NCBI GenBank assembly: GCA_965221785.1 | Contig: CBDCSR010000003.1 | Coordinates: forward strand, 496,001 to 560,000 | DNA: 64,000 bases | Origin: BD2-11 sp965221785 | Lineage (GTDB): Bacteria; Gemmatimonadota; Gemmatimonadetes; Longimicrobiales; Gaopeijiaceae | Direction of reading: 5' to 3' | Shown: piece after piece, positions 1 through 10,067 of the stretch | Numbering within the stretch: position 1 is the stretch's first letter | How the letters are laid out: every line of letters starts with the position of its first letter | The notes under the pieces: generated by a model | Told to the model about the DNA's origin: nothing | What the model saw: the letters and a program-made list of their open reading frames with translations, nothing else | The model's database searches: none | Program-made: the position numbers and the translations under genes

Positions 1-3000
1 CGCATCCACGTGGGGCCGGCCAGTGCGGGGGCGGAGCCGGGGCCGGCGGCGTACGCCCGGGGCGGGACCGACGCCACGGTCACCGACGCGGACCTGGTGC
101 TGGGACGCATCGACCCGGAGCTCTTCGCGGGAGGCGCGATCCCTCTCGACAGCGACCGGGCGGCGGCGGCCGTTCGCAACGAGCCGGGGGCGAAACTGGG
201 GCTTGATGAGACGGACGCCGCGCTCGGGATCAGCGAGATGGTCGACGAGAACATGGCCAACGCCGCGCGCACGCACGCGATCGAGTGGGGAAAGGGGTTG
301 ACCGGCCGGACCCTGGTGGCGTTCGGCGGCTCGGCACCCATCCACGCCGCCCGCCTGGCGGACAAGCTCGAACTGGATCGCTTCCTGGTCCCGGCCGACG
401 CAGGGGTGGGGTCGGCGGTGGGGTTCCTGCTGGCGCCGGTTTCCTACGAGGTGGTGCGCAGCCGCTACATGCGGCTGTCGAACTTCGATGCCGCGGTAGT
501 CCGGGACGTGATGGAGGAGATGCGGGGGGAGGCGACCGCAGTGGTCGCGCGGGGCGCTCCGGGCGCCGGGACCACTGAGAGCGTGCGCGCCTACATGCGC
601 TACGTGGGGCAGGGCCACGAGATCGGAGTGGAGGTGCCGCGGGGGGTGGTGGTGGGCACCGGCTCTGGGGCGGGCGACGATTCCATGGACGCCCTGCGGG
701 GAGCCTTCGACGAGGCGTACCGGGCCGTGTACGGTCGCATCATTCCAGGGCTGGACGTGGAGGTGCTGAGCTGGACGCTGGTGGTGACGGCGGAGGGGGT
801 GCGGGGAGGGGTGGTGTCGGCTACGGACACAGCCTCCGCTCGATCGGTTGCGGACATGGCTTCTCCCGGTTCGGTCGCGGGCGACGGGATGCAAATGCGA
901 GAACCGGATTGCACGCCTTCCGGGCCGGGTTCGCCAACCGCCAGGGACGCCGCCGGTGGCTGCCCCGGGGCGCATCGTTCGGGCGGTCCGTCCGTTCCGG
1001 CCGCACCCCCGCCCCTCCGCCGGGCCGAACTGGTCGACGGGGCGGGAGCCGGTCGGGTCGCGGCGGCCGTGCACGCCCGCGGTGAGCTCGCGGTGGGAAT
1101 GCGGGTCGAGGGACCGGCCCTGGTCGTGGAGACCCAAACCACTACGGTCGTACCGGGGGGGTGGGGGGCGGTGGTGCTCCCCGGCGGTCACCTGCTGGTG
1201 CACAGAGACGGAACACCTTGGCCCGCCGCGGTTCCCCGTCTCGCATCCGACCGCCCCGCGCCCGGATCCCCGTCTCCCGCGCCCGGTTCCCCGTCTCCCG
1301 CGCCCGGTTCCCCGTCTCCCGCGCCCGGATCCCCCCACCCCGCGCCGGAAGCTGACTGGCCCGCACGCACATCCCACCGCCCCGCCCTCTCCCTCGTCCA
1401 CGACCAGATCATGTGGAGCCGTCTGCTTTCGGTTGTCGAGGAGCAGGCTCGCACCCTGGTGCGCACCGCCTTTTCCACGCCGGTCCGGGAGGCGGGCGAT
1501 CTCTCCGCAGGTGTCTTCGACCTGTCCGGGCGCATGCTCGCACAGGCCGTCACCGGCACTCCCGGACACGTCAACGCGATGGCGGAATCGGTTGGCTTCT
1601 TCCTGCGCGACCATCCCGTCCCGACCCTCGTCGACGGCGATGTCCTCATCACCAACGATCCGTGGGAGGGAACGGGCCACCTCAACGACTTCACAGTCGT
1701 AACCCCGGCCTTCGTGTCAGGGCGCCCGGTGGCCCTCTTTGCGGCAACCAGCCACATCGCCGACGTGGGCGGCCGCGGTTTCGGCGCCGACGCCAACCAG
1801 GTTTTCGAAGAAGGCGTGCGCATCCCCATCGGCTACCTGATGCGCGCCGGACACGTGGACGAGACCCTGATCCGTCTCCTCCGAGCCAACGTGCGCGACC
1901 CCGACGTGGCCCAGGGCGACCTCTACTCCCTGGCTGCCTGCAACCGCACCGGCTGCGAACGCCTGGCGGCGATGATGGCCGAATTCGGGCTCGATTCCCT
2001 GGATCCGCTGGCGGAGCTGATTGTTGCGACGTCCCGTAACGCCATGCTGGCGCGCATCCGTGCCCTTCGTCCGGGCACCTATCGCAGCCATATGCGCATC
2101 GACGGCTACGACCGCGACCTCGACCTCGTCTGCGCCCTCACCGTGTCCGGCGACGGCATCCGCATCGACTTCGACGGCACCTCGCCGATGTCTCCACGCG
2201 GCATCAACGTGCCCCTGACCTATACCCGAGCCTACGCCTCCTTCGGCGTCCGTTGCGTAGTGGGCTCAGAGGTTCCGAACAACGCAGGCTCGCTTAGCAC
2301 GATCTCGGTGGACGCCCCGAGCGGGTCGATCCTGAACGCGCCCTCCCCTGCCGCCGTCGCCGCCCGCCACGCCATCGGCCAGATGCTTCCCGACGTGGTG
2401 CTGGGATGCCTGGAGCAGGCCATGAAGCCCGGATCCGTCCCCGCGGAAGGCGCGTCGTGCCTCTGGAACCCCGTGCTGCTCGGTGGTCCGGGCCTAGCCG
2501 GCGTCTACCCTTACGGCGGCGCAGAGCCTTTCGTGGTAAACCCCTTCCATACCGGGGGCACGGGCGCTCGTCCCGGGAAGGACGGGCTTTCGGCCACCGC
2601 CTTCCCCTCCGGCGTCCGCAGCACGCCCATCGAAATCACCGAGACTGTCGCGCCGCTCATCTTCTGGAGGAAGGAGTACATCCCCGATTCCGGAGGCCCC
2701 GGGGAATTCCGTGGCGGTCTGGGCCAGGTCATGGAGATCACCCACGCTTCCGGCGAGCCCTTCGCCGTCTCCAAGATGTTCGAGCGAGTCCGCAACCCTG
2801 CCAGGGGACGCGCGGGCGGCCACGACGGTGCGCTGGGCCGAGTCCACGTGCCCAAACTGGGACAACTCCGCGCCAAGGGTCGCGAAGTGGTGCCGCCGGG
2901 TCACCGCATCGTACTGGCAACCCCCGGCGGCGGCGGCCTCGGCGATCCCCGGCGCCGCGCCCGCGAGCTCGTCCGCGAAGATGTCCTCGACGGCTACGTT

Positions 3001-3060
3001 ACGGCGGCCTCGGCGGCGAAGGACTACGGATTTCACACTGGAGACGAACCCGACCGCTGA
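1..3060 (+). CDS. Fused hydantoinase A/B (5-oxoprolinase-type), 5' end outside window
   Basis: The reading frame is open from base 1, and its first residues (R-I-H-V-G-P-x-S-A-G-A-x-P-G-P-A) match the conserved interior of HyuA, so the gene starts upstream; the GTG at 10 is not the real start. Roughly residues 1-400 are the C-terminal part of HyuA. A proline-rich linker with a four-copy 7-residue repeat follows. From about residue 460 to the end is a complete HyuB-like domain (V-D-G-D-V-L-I-T-N-D-P-W and a glycine-rich C-terminus). This family performs ATP-dependent opening of 5-oxoproline or hydantoin rings in the cytoplasm; substrate cannot be told from sequence. HyuA and HyuB are often separate genes, so the fusion with a repeat-rich linker is a small oddity. 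It converges on the HNH gene. Confidence 0.9.
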   Translation, partial: RIHVGPASAGAEPGPAAYARGGTDATVTDADLVLGRIDPELFAGGAIPLDSDRAAAAVRNEPGAKLGLDETDAALGISEMVDENMANAARTHAIEWGKGLTGRTLVAFGGSAPIHAARLADKLELDRFLVPADAGVGSAVGFLLAPVSYEVVRSRYMRLSNFDAAVVRDVMEEMRGEATAVVARGAPGAGTTESVRAYMRYVGQGHEIGVEVPRGVVVGTGSGAGDDSMDALRGAFDEAYRAVYGRIIPGLDVEVLSWTLVVTAEGVRGGVVSATDTASARSVADMASPGSVAGDGMQMREPDCTPSGPGSPTARDAAGGCPGAHRSGGPSVPAAPPPLRRAELVDGAGAGRVAAAVHARGELAVGMRVEGPALVVETQTTTVVPGGWGAVVLPGGHLLVHRDGTPWPAAVPRLASDRPAPGSPSPAPGSPSPAPGSPSPAPGSPHPAPEADWPARTSHRPALSLVHDQIMWSRLLSVVEEQARTLVRTAFSTPVREAGDLSAGVFDLSGRMLAQAVTGTPGHVNAMAESVGFFLRDHPVPTLVDGDVLITNDPWEGTGHLNDFTVVTPAFVSGRPVALFAATSHIADVGGRGFGADANQVFEEGVRIPIGYLMRAGHVDETLIRLLRANVRDPDVAQGDLYSLAACNRTGCERLAAMMAEFGLDSLDPLAELIVATSRNAMLARIRALRPGTYRSHMRIDGYDRDLDLVCALTVSGDGIRIDFDGTSPMSPRGINVPLTYTRAYASFGVRCVVGSEVPNNAGSLSTISVDAPSGSILNAPSPAAVAARHAIGQMLPDVVLGCLEQAMKPGSVPAEGASCLWNPVLLGGPGLAGVYPYGGAEPFVVNPFHTGGTGARPGKDGLSATAFPSGVRSTPIEITETVAPLIFWRKEYIPDSGGPGEFRGGLGQVMEITHASGEPFAVSKMFERVRNPARGRAGGHDGALGRVHVPKLGQLRAKGREVVPPGHRIVLATPGGGGLGDPRRRARELVREDVLDGYVTAASAAKDYGFHTGDEPDR
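1261..1344 (+). repeat. Four tandem 21-bp repeats coding the HyuA-HyuB linker
   Basis: Four head-to-tail 21-bp units (1261, 1282, 1303, 1324), the two middle ones identical, each coding P-G-S-P-S-P-A or a close variant. They sit between the HyuA and HyuB domains and keep the frame, so copy number could vary without breaking the gene. Confidence 0.9.
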
Positions 3061-3122
3061 ACCTCGTGCCGGTTCGAATGCCGGTGATTGGCTGGTGCCG
3101 GCAATCGACGCCAGTCTCGGGG

Positions 3123-4697
3123 TCAACTCTCGAGAGAATCCTCCATGGCCTCCCGGGCCGCGGCCTCGATCTCCCATGGGATGGCTGAGTCGCGATAGAA
3201 GGCAGCCCCGTTCGACAGGATGGTACCCTTGCCCTTCGCCGGGGCGCCGGGATGAACCAATGGGACCGGCGGCAGGCTCGAATCCGCGCGCGTGCCCACC
3301 TGCACTGGCGGCTTGGGCGCATCCACCAGCATCCTCCCCTTCGGCGTGAAGAAAAGGACCGTCCCGTCGCCGTTCACGGACACCTTGACCCGCCCCTCGT
3401 GAACGGCACGGTGGTGCCGCCGGCAGAGGAGCAGCGTGTTCCCGAGGCTCGTTTCGCCTCCGTCGGCCCAGTGCTTCACATGGTGCGCCTCGGTGAACCT
3501 GCACCCGCACCCCGGAAAGCGGCATCCTCGGTCCCGCTCCTCCAGCGCCCGCCGGATGTGCGGCGGGATGATGCGCGTCCGGCGCCCCACGTTCAGCATC
3601 GAGCCGTCCTTCGCATGGACCATCGCGACCACCGCCGCATCGCACGCCATGCGCCGCGACGTCTCCGCGGAAACGCGAATCCCGTCCAGATCCGAGCGCC
3701 CCGGCTCGCCCTCGGCGGCGAGCGTCGCGGCATCGCAGTGGACCATGACCTGGTAGCGCTCCGCCCGGGTTCCGGACTCGACGTGGGATGAAGTTTGTCC
3801 TTCGCCGTTTGGCGCTGTCCGCCCTTCGTCAGCGGATGGCGTCTCCGGTGCGACGATATTCTCGATCGACCGGTCCGCGTCGTGACCCGGGGCCGCAGCG
3901 AACCCGGCCGCCAGCGCCCGCTCGGCGAGCAGCCCCACAGCATCTGCCCGCCGCTGCTTCGGCTCGGGGCGCGGATCGCCGTTCTCGCTCCCACGACTCC
4001 CTGCACCCGCATCATCCTCGCGCCGAAACAGCGCATCCGACGCCGCCTCCACCGCGCGCATCAGCATCGCCCCGACCTCCGGCTCGAGCCGCCCCTTCAC
4101 CACGTACATGCCGTCGCCGTCCACGAAGACCGAGAAGGTGCGGCTGCGGTGTCGGGCCTGCTCGGCGGTCAGCTCCTCGTCGCGCGACAGCTTCTTCCAC
4201 ATGCGCACCGTCCGCTCCAGCTTCGCCGCCGAGCCCGCGCGCGCGAACTCGAGCAGCTCCGCCTCGCGCTCTGGAGTCGCAACCCGGGTGAGTGCCCGCA
4301 CCTTGGCGTACGAGATGCTCCCCTCCCGCAGAGCATCGGCGGTCCGGGGCAGGCGCTCCAGTGCGCGCGCGGTCCGCACCCGTTCGCGAGCCGTGCCAAT
4401 CCTGGTGCCGGTCCTCCAGGCCAGCCATTCGGCGCAGGAGGAGAAGCCGCCGTCCTTCCACCCGCCCCGCCGGTCGAAGTCGGCGATCAGGGTCATCATC
4501 CGCGCCTCGGCGGAGTTGATGCAGGCCGCCAATTCCGCGATGCGCTCGCCCAGCTTGTGGAGCTCGTCGTCGTCATCACCCGCGGCGCGATTCGGGGCGT
4601 TCCCGAGGCGGGATTGGACCTGTTCCCGTACCATCGCGGGCCTTGGAGAGGATCTTCGGCGAATGGCGTAGAGAGAGTTTGCAGGCGCGACCATCAT
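3123..4697 (-). CDS. DUF222 / HNH endonuclease family protein
   Basis: The N-terminal half is the helical DUF222 region (D-F-D-R-R-G-G-W, S-C-A-E-W-L-A-W, A-R-x-x-V-R-T-A-R-A-L). Near residue 420 is an HNH nuclease motif: E-A-H-H-V-K-H-W, then N-T-L-L-L-C-R-R-H-H, preceded by C-R-F-P-G-C-G-C that would hold a structural zinc. The 13E12/DUF222-HNH family is common and multi-copy in high-GC bacteria; some members are mobile and the cellular role is unclear. I chose an ATG at 4697 (or 4694) because GGGAGG lies just upstream; the open frame extends back to a TTG at 4721. A TATATT -10-like box (minus strand, 4735-4740) would give a leader of about 30 nt. Confidence 0.85.
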   Translation of the reverse strand: MMVAPANSLYAIRRRSSPRPAMVREQVQSRLGNAPNRAAGDDDDELHKLGERIAELAACINSAEARMMTLIADFDRRGGWKDGGFSSCAEWLAWRTGTRIGTARERVRTARALERLPRTADALREGSISYAKVRALTRVATPEREAELLEFARAGSAAKLERTVRMWKKLSRDEELTAEQARHRSRTFSVFVDGDGMYVVKGRLEPEVGAMLMRAVEAASDALFRREDDAGAGSRGSENGDPRPEPKQRRADAVGLLAERALAAGFAAAPGHDADRSIENIVAPETPSADEGRTAPNGEGQTSSHVESGTRAERYQVMVHCDAATLAAEGEPGRSDLDGIRVSAETSRRMACDAAVVAMVHAKDGSMLNVGRRTRIIPPHIRRALEERDRGCRFPGCGCRFTEAHHVKHWADGGETSLGNTLLLCRRHHRAVHEGRVKVSVNGDGTVLFFTPKGRMLVDAPKPPVQVGTRADSSLPPVPLVHPGAPAKGKGTILSNGAAFYRDSAIPWEIEAAAREAMEDSLES

Positions 4698-4721
4698 TCC
4701 TCCCAACGTTGTTTTGCACAA

Positions 4722-5167
4722 TGACTTACGTACAAATATAACGGCGCCGGAATCGGCTTCTCAGGATGCCCCGTAGTGGCCGAAGTGAAGTCGGGAGACC
4801 ATCGGAGGAGGAAGTCGCCTGCGAATGCCGTCAGCGAGCGCGCAAGCGCCTCTGGCAGGCCAGGAAAGATGGCGTCTCGGACTCTGCCGGATCGCGAGTC
4901 CCAAAGTCGTCAATGGCAGAATGGGACACGCGAATGTGAATTCGGGACGCGGCGCGGGCGTGCCGCTGACCCTCGGCGAACCACCCGCCAATGATGCAAC
5001 CCACCGCCCGTCAATGGCAGAATGGGACGCGCGGATGTGAATTCGGCCGGCGTCTTAGGAGTCGGACGCCCGGGGCGGGACGCCAACCATGCAGTCCATC
5101 GAACAGAGGGACATGCGTCCCTGGCGCACGTCTGCGCCGCCGCATCCGCGCATCGACGGCGTCGAGC
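4722..5167. other. Non-coding stretch with a duplicated 37-bp motif
   Basis: I see no convincing gene between the HNH and M42 genes. Two direct copies of a motif of about 37 bp (beginning GTCAATGGCAGAATGGGAC, ending GTGAATTCGG) lie at about 4910-4946 and 5010-5047, differing at a few bases. Reading frames across it are short and have no ribosome-binding site. Confidence 0.7.
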
Positions 5168-6253
<1,086 letters not shown>

Positions 6254-6898
6254 CTATGGTTTCGTCCGCTTTTCCTGGATGATTTCGCCTGGACGGGATC
6301 GCGGCGCCTCGTCATCGGAGCCCTCGTCTGCCCCGAATGGTCCACGCCTGGTCCCGAATCCCCATCCAGACGCCCCGCCCGCACCCGGCTGTGCCCCGCC
6401 CGCACCCGGCTGCGCCCCGCCGGTTCCTGGCTGCGCCCGGCCCGCACTCCGACGCGCCCCGCCCGCACCCGGCTGCGCCCCGCCGGCTCCCGGAAACCCG
6501 CCAATGGTGGTCACCCGCAGCGACCCGTCGGCCAGCTGGCGCTCGATGCGGCGCTGCATCCGCTGCTGAATCCAGCGTCGGCTCGGCGGCAGCAGCAGCG
6601 AGAACCCGACGACGTCGGTGAGCAGCCCCGGGGTGAGCAGGAGCGCGCCTCCCAGCAGGATGCAGAGCCCGTCCATCAGCGCCCGGCCAGGTACGCCGCC
6701 CCGCGCCAGCCGTTCCTGGAAAGACCACAGCGCGCGCAGCCCCTCGCGGCGCGCCAGCCACGCCCCCGCAACGCCCGTAAGCACGCACAGCGCGAGGGTG
6801 GGAAAAAGCCCGATCGCGCCTCCCAGACGGATCAGGAGGAACAGTTCGAGCAGCGGGACCGCCACGAAGATGAGCGCGAGCCTGGACAGTATCGACAT
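6254..6898 (-). CDS. fxsA: FxsA family membrane protein with glycine/alanine-rich repeat tail
   Basis: The first about 130 residues are a clear FxsA domain: an N-terminal membrane segment (V-P-L-L-E-L-F-L-L-I-R-L-G), a second helix before A-R-R-E-G-L, and L-L-L-T-P-G-L-L-T-D-V-V-G-F-S-L-L-L-P-P. In E. coli FxsA is an inner-membrane protein named for suppressing F exclusion of phage T7; its basic function is not established. The unusual part is a C-terminal tail of about 80 residues with roughly six degenerate 7-residue repeats of G-G-A-Q-P-G-A. Its stop abuts the M42 start. Confidence 0.88.
   Translation of the reverse strand: MSILSRLALIFVAVPLLELFLLIRLGGAIGLFPTLALCVLTGVAGAWLARREGLRALWSFQERLARGGVPGRALMDGLCILLGGALLLTPGLLTDVVGFSLLLPPSRRWIQQRMQRRIERQLADGSLRVTTIGGFPGAGGAQPGAGGARRSAGRAQPGTGGAQPGAGGAQPGAGGASGWGFGTRRGPFGADEGSDDEAPRSRPGEIIQEKRTKP
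6370..6495 (-). repeat. Degenerate 21-bp tandem repeat in fxsA
   Basis: About six 21-bp units coding G-G-A-Q-P-G-A and variants. It has the same period as the repeat in the hydantoinase linker but a different sequence. Confidence 0.8.
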
Positions 6899-7086
6899 GG
6901 GAAAGCTCTACACCGGCACGGTGATTCCGGTGCCCGGAACGCCCGCCGAGACCCGAACCCGCGTCGACACGGCGGCTCCGGGCCAGGCCAACGCCGCTGC
7001 AGGGTGGTCGCGCAGCAGGGCCCATCCCGGGCCAACGCCGCCGGGAGGCGGACGCGCGGCAGCCCCCACATCCCGCAGCGCACGGC

Positions 7087-7115
7087 TTGATCGGGAGGCG
7101 CGGCTTCGCTTATTT
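7087..7115 (+). promoter_or_regulatory. Candidate ispH promoter giving a leaderless mRNA
   Basis: TTGATC (7087-7092), a 17-bp spacer, then TTATTT (7110-7115). The expected transcription start would fall at or next to the ATG at 7121. The only purine-rich stretch (GGGAGG, 7093-7098) lies inside the spacer and too far away for a ribosome-binding site, which agrees with leaderless translation. Confidence 0.4.
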
Positions 7116-7120
7116 GCGAT

Positions 7121-8410
7121 ATGGAGCAGACCTACTTCCGGAAGGGGTTCGGCCTGAAGACCCAGGTCAAACCCATCATCGACGCCGAGTACCACTCGCA
7201 GCTCGTGGATCGCATTCGTGCGCGCGGCTACACCGACGTCTTCGGCGACATCACCGTGCGCCTGGCGCAGGAGTTCGGGTTCTGCTACGGGGTCGACCGC
7301 GCCATCGACTACGCGTACGAGACCGTGACCAAGTTTCCCGGCAGGAACATCTACCTGGTCGGGGAGATCATCCACAATCCGCATGTGAACCAGCGCATGC
7401 GCGAGATGGGCATCCGGTTCCTCTATCCGCGCCAGGACCAGAGCTTCGACTTCTCCCACCTCACGCCCAGGGATGTGGTTCTGATTCCGGCGTTCGGCGT
7501 CACGCGCCACGACTTCAGCACGCTGCGCGAGATCGGGTGCCTGCTGGTGGATACCACGTGCGGCTCCGTGCTGAACGTGTGGAAGCGGGTCGAGCGATAC
7601 GCGCGCGACGGCTTCACCGCCATCGTCCATGGCAAGTACACGCATGAGGAGTCCCGCGCGACCGCGTCCCAGGTCACCCTGTTCGAGGACGGCAAGTACC
7701 TGATCGTGCGCAACATGGAGGAGGCGGGGCTGGTGTGCGACTACATCGCGCACCGTCCCGGGAGCCTGTCGGCCGAGGAGTTCGTGGAGCACTTCCGCGA
7801 CAAGGCCACGCCCGGGTTCGACCCGGAGTTGGACCTGAGCAAGGTCGGGGTGGCGAACCAGACCACCATGCTGGCCAACGAGTCGCTGGCGATCGCCGCC
7901 AGAATTCGCGAGGCGATGGTGGAGGGAAACGGAGAGGAGTACGCCAGCGAGCGCTTTCGCTCCTTCGACACCATCTGCTCGGCGACGCAGGAGCGGCAGG
8001 ACGCGGTCGAGGCGATGATGGCCCCGCCGCCCGATGTCATGATCGTGATCGGCGGCTACAACTCGTCGAACACCAACCATCTGGCCGCCATGTGCCGCGA
8101 GTACACGGTGACCTACCACATCGAGGATGCGGTGTGCATCGACACGACGACGGGCCTGGTGCGCCACAAGCCCGAACTCGACCCGCACGCCCCCGAGGTG
8201 GTCGCCCGCAACTGGCTGCCGGAGGGTCCCTTCGAACTGGGCATCACGGCCGGCGCCTCCACTCCGAACAACAAGATCGGAGAGGCGCTGGCGCGCGTGC
8301 TGGCGATTCGGGGCGAGCTGCCGGCAGAGGAAGCGGCTGACCAACCCGGGAACGGTACACGTGTGCCCAGGGTCCTGCCGCAGGCTCGCGGCCGTTCGGC
8401 CTCTCCCTAG
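7121..8410 (+). CDS. ispH: 4-hydroxy-3-methylbut-2-enyl diphosphate reductase
   Basis: The last enzyme of the MEP isoprenoid pathway: it reduces HMBPP to IPP and DMAPP with a [4Fe-4S] cluster in the cytoplasm. The three cluster cysteines are visible in F-G-F-C-Y-G-V-D-R-A (about residue 56), D-T-T-C-G-S-V (about 147) and F-D-T-I-C-S-A-T-Q-E-R-Q (about 286). Also present are E-I-I-H-N-P-H-V-N and T-A-G-A-S-T-P-N-N. At 429 residues with an N-terminal extension it belongs to the long cyanobacterial/plant-type IspH group, not the roughly 315-residue E. coli type. Its TAG overlaps the stop of the opposing lpdA gene by 4 bp. Confidence 0.95.
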   Translation: MEQTYFRKGFGLKTQVKPIIDAEYHSQLVDRIRARGYTDVFGDITVRLAQEFGFCYGVDRAIDYAYETVTKFPGRNIYLVGEIIHNPHVNQRMREMGIRFLYPRQDQSFDFSHLTPRDVVLIPAFGVTRHDFSTLREIGCLLVDTTCGSVLNVWKRVERYARDGFTAIVHGKYTHEESRATASQVTLFEDGKYLIVRNMEEAGLVCDYIAHRPGSLSAEEFVEHFRDKATPGFDPELDLSKVGVANQTTMLANESLAIAARIREAMVEGNGEEYASERFRSFDTICSATQERQDAVEAMMAPPPDVMIVIGGYNSSNTNHLAAMCREYTVTYHIEDAVCIDTTTGLVRHKPELDPHAPEVVARNWLPEGPFELGITAGASTPNNKIGEALARVLAIRGELPAEEAADQPGNGTRVPRVLPQARGRSASP

Positions 8411-9816
8411 ATGTGAATCGCCCTCCCCAGCGCTGACAGCGCTCCTTCCGCCACGGCCTCGGAGAGGGTCGGGTGCGGGTGCATCGCCTTCTCCATCTCC
8501 TCGACGGTCGCCTCGAGGTGGCGTCCCACCACGAACTCGGCGATGAGTTCGGTGGCGCCCGGGCCCACGATATGCGCGCCCAGGATCTCCGAGTAGCGCG
8601 TATCGCGGATGACCTTCAGGAATCCCTCCGAGTCGCCGGCCGCCAACGCGCGCCCGTTGCCCACCCAGGGGAACCTGCCCACCTCGATGTCGTGACCGGC
8701 TTCGCGGGCCTGGGCCTCGGTGAGCCCCACGGACGCCACTTCCGGATGGCAGTAGGTGCAGTTGGGGATGTTGCTGTAGTCGACGGTCCCGTGTCCGGCT
8801 CCGGCGATGTGCTCCACCGCCACGATGCCCTCGTGTGAACCCTTGTGGGCGAGCAGGGGGGGGCCGGCGCAGTCGCCGATCGCGAAGATGCCGGGCACGC
8901 TGGTTTCCATGTGCTTGTCGACGTCGACGAAACCGCCGCTGGTAGTGGCCACGCCGGCTCTCTCCAGCCCGATGTCCTCGATGTTGGGGACGCGCCCGAC
9001 CGCCGAAAGGACGTAGTCGGCTTCGAGAACGCTTTCCTCGCCGGCGCCGTTCCTGACCGTCAGCCGGACGCCGCCGTCGTGGATTTCGGTGTTCTGGAGG
9101 CTCGTGCTCGTCAGGATCTTCATCCCGCGCCGCCTGTAGCTCTTCGCCACGGCCTCCGAGACCTCTTCATCTTCCACCGGAAGAATGCGGTCGAGCATTT
9201 CGACCACCGTGACCTTCGAGCCGTAGGCGGCGTAGATGTCCGCGAACTCGATGCCCACCGCGCCCGCGCCCACGATCACCAGGTGCCCGGGGGCATCGGC
9301 CTGGAAGAGAGCGTGCGTCGACGACCAGACGCGCTCGCCGTCGATGACGAGGACGGGGATGTCGCGGGGCCGGGAGCCGGTGGCGATGATGACGTTGCGT
9401 CCGTGGTAGCGCTGCGACTCGCCGTCCTCGCCCCGAACCTCGACCGTGCCTCCGCCGGCCAGCCGGCCGTAGCCCCTGATGTGGGTAACGCCGTTCTTCC
9501 TGAAGAGATGGCCGATGCCGCGCACGAGCCGCGAGGCGACGTTGCGGCTGCGTTTCTGGGCGGGACCCAGATCCACCCCCATCTCGCCCAGCATGATGCC
9601 GTGCTGCTTCGCCTTCTTCAGCTGGCCGACCAGCAGCGCGCTCGAGAGCAGGGCCTTGGTGGGAATGCAGCCCACGTTCAGGCACACCCCGCCCAGCTCA
9701 TCGTATTCGACGCAGGCGGCGCTCAGCCCGAGTTGGGCCGCGCGGATGGCCGCGACGTAGCCGCCCGGGCCGCTGCCGATGACGATCACGTCGAAATTCC
9801 TTTCGGCGTCGGTCAC
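8407..9816 (-). CDS. lpdA: Dihydrolipoyl dehydrogenase (E3)
   Basis: A flavoprotein disulfide reductase of 469 residues, the usual length. It has the FAD-binding G-S-G-P-G-G-Y, the redox-active pair in G-G-V-C-L-N-V-G-C-I-P-T-K, the NAD-binding G-A-G-A-V-G-I-E-F, a second FAD motif A-I-G-D-C-A-G-P-P-L-L-A-H-K, and the C-terminal H-P-H-P-T-L-S-E-A with the catalytic His. It reoxidises dihydrolipoamide in 2-oxoacid dehydrogenase complexes or the glycine cleavage system; no E1 or E2 gene is next to it. The start is GTG at 9816, with a strong GGAGGTGA ribosome-binding site. Confidence 0.96.
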   Translation of the reverse strand: MTDAERNFDVIVIGSGPGGYVAAIRAAQLGLSAACVEYDELGGVCLNVGCIPTKALLSSALLVGQLKKAKQHGIMLGEMGVDLGPAQKRSRNVASRLVRGIGHLFRKNGVTHIRGYGRLAGGGTVEVRGEDGESQRYHGRNVIIATGSRPRDIPVLVIDGERVWSSTHALFQADAPGHLVIVGAGAVGIEFADIYAAYGSKVTVVEMLDRILPVEDEEVSEAVAKSYRRRGMKILTSTSLQNTEIHDGGVRLTVRNGAGEESVLEADYVLSAVGRVPNIEDIGLERAGVATTSGGFVDVDKHMETSVPGIFAIGDCAGPPLLAHKGSHEGIVAVEHIAGAGHGTVDYSNIPNCTYCHPEVASVGLTEAQAREAGHDIEVGRFPWVGNGRALAAGDSEGFLKVIRDTRYSEILGAHIVGPGATELIAEFVVGRHLEATVEEMEKAMHPHPTLSEAVAEGALSALGRAIHI

Positions 9817-9897
9817 TTCTTCACCTCCGATTCAGTGCGGGAACCCCGAGAAGTGTAGGGGAGCCGGTGCGGGTTGCAACCCCCGTGCCGCGCTTCT

Positions 9898-9925
9898 TTG
9901 TGCGTTGCCGCGGGCTTGTTATATT
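9898..9925 (+). promoter_or_regulatory. Candidate tRNA-Pro promoter
   Basis: TTGTGC (9898-9903), a 16-bp spacer and TATATT (9920-9925), with the -10 box ending 10 bp before the tRNA 5' end. Confidence 0.5.
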
Positions 9926-9935
9926 GCGCGTTCTT

Positions 9936-10009
9936 CGGGACGTGGCGCAGTCCGGTAGCGCACCTGAATGGGGTTCAGGGGGTCGCCGGTTCGAATCCGG
10001 CCGTCCCGA
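9936..10009 (+). tRNA. tRNA-Pro (anticodon GGG)
   Basis: A full cloverleaf can be drawn: acceptor stem CGGGACG/CGTCCCG (7 bp), D stem GCGC/GCGC, anticodon stem CCTGA/TCAGG with loop ATGGGGT (anticodon GGG, decoding CCC and CCU), T stem GCCGG/CCGGC with TTCGAAT loop, discriminator A. CCA is not encoded. Confidence 0.95.
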
Positions 10010-10067
10010 TTCTTAGGGTCAAGAGTGTCGCGGACACGACGTTACCTCGTCCGGCAAGGAGCGCCTC

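Noticed and set aside
1261..1344. Possible CRISPR-like array
   Set aside because: Units are contiguous 21-bp in-frame coding repeats without spacers. I saw no CRISPR array in the window.
3061..3122. Possible terminator between the hydantoinase and HNH genes
   Set aside because: Short inverted matches (GATTG/CAATC) exist, but with a weak stem and no T-run.
6908..8344. A 478-codon minus-strand frame
   Set aside because: Antisense to ispH, whose cluster cysteines are all present.
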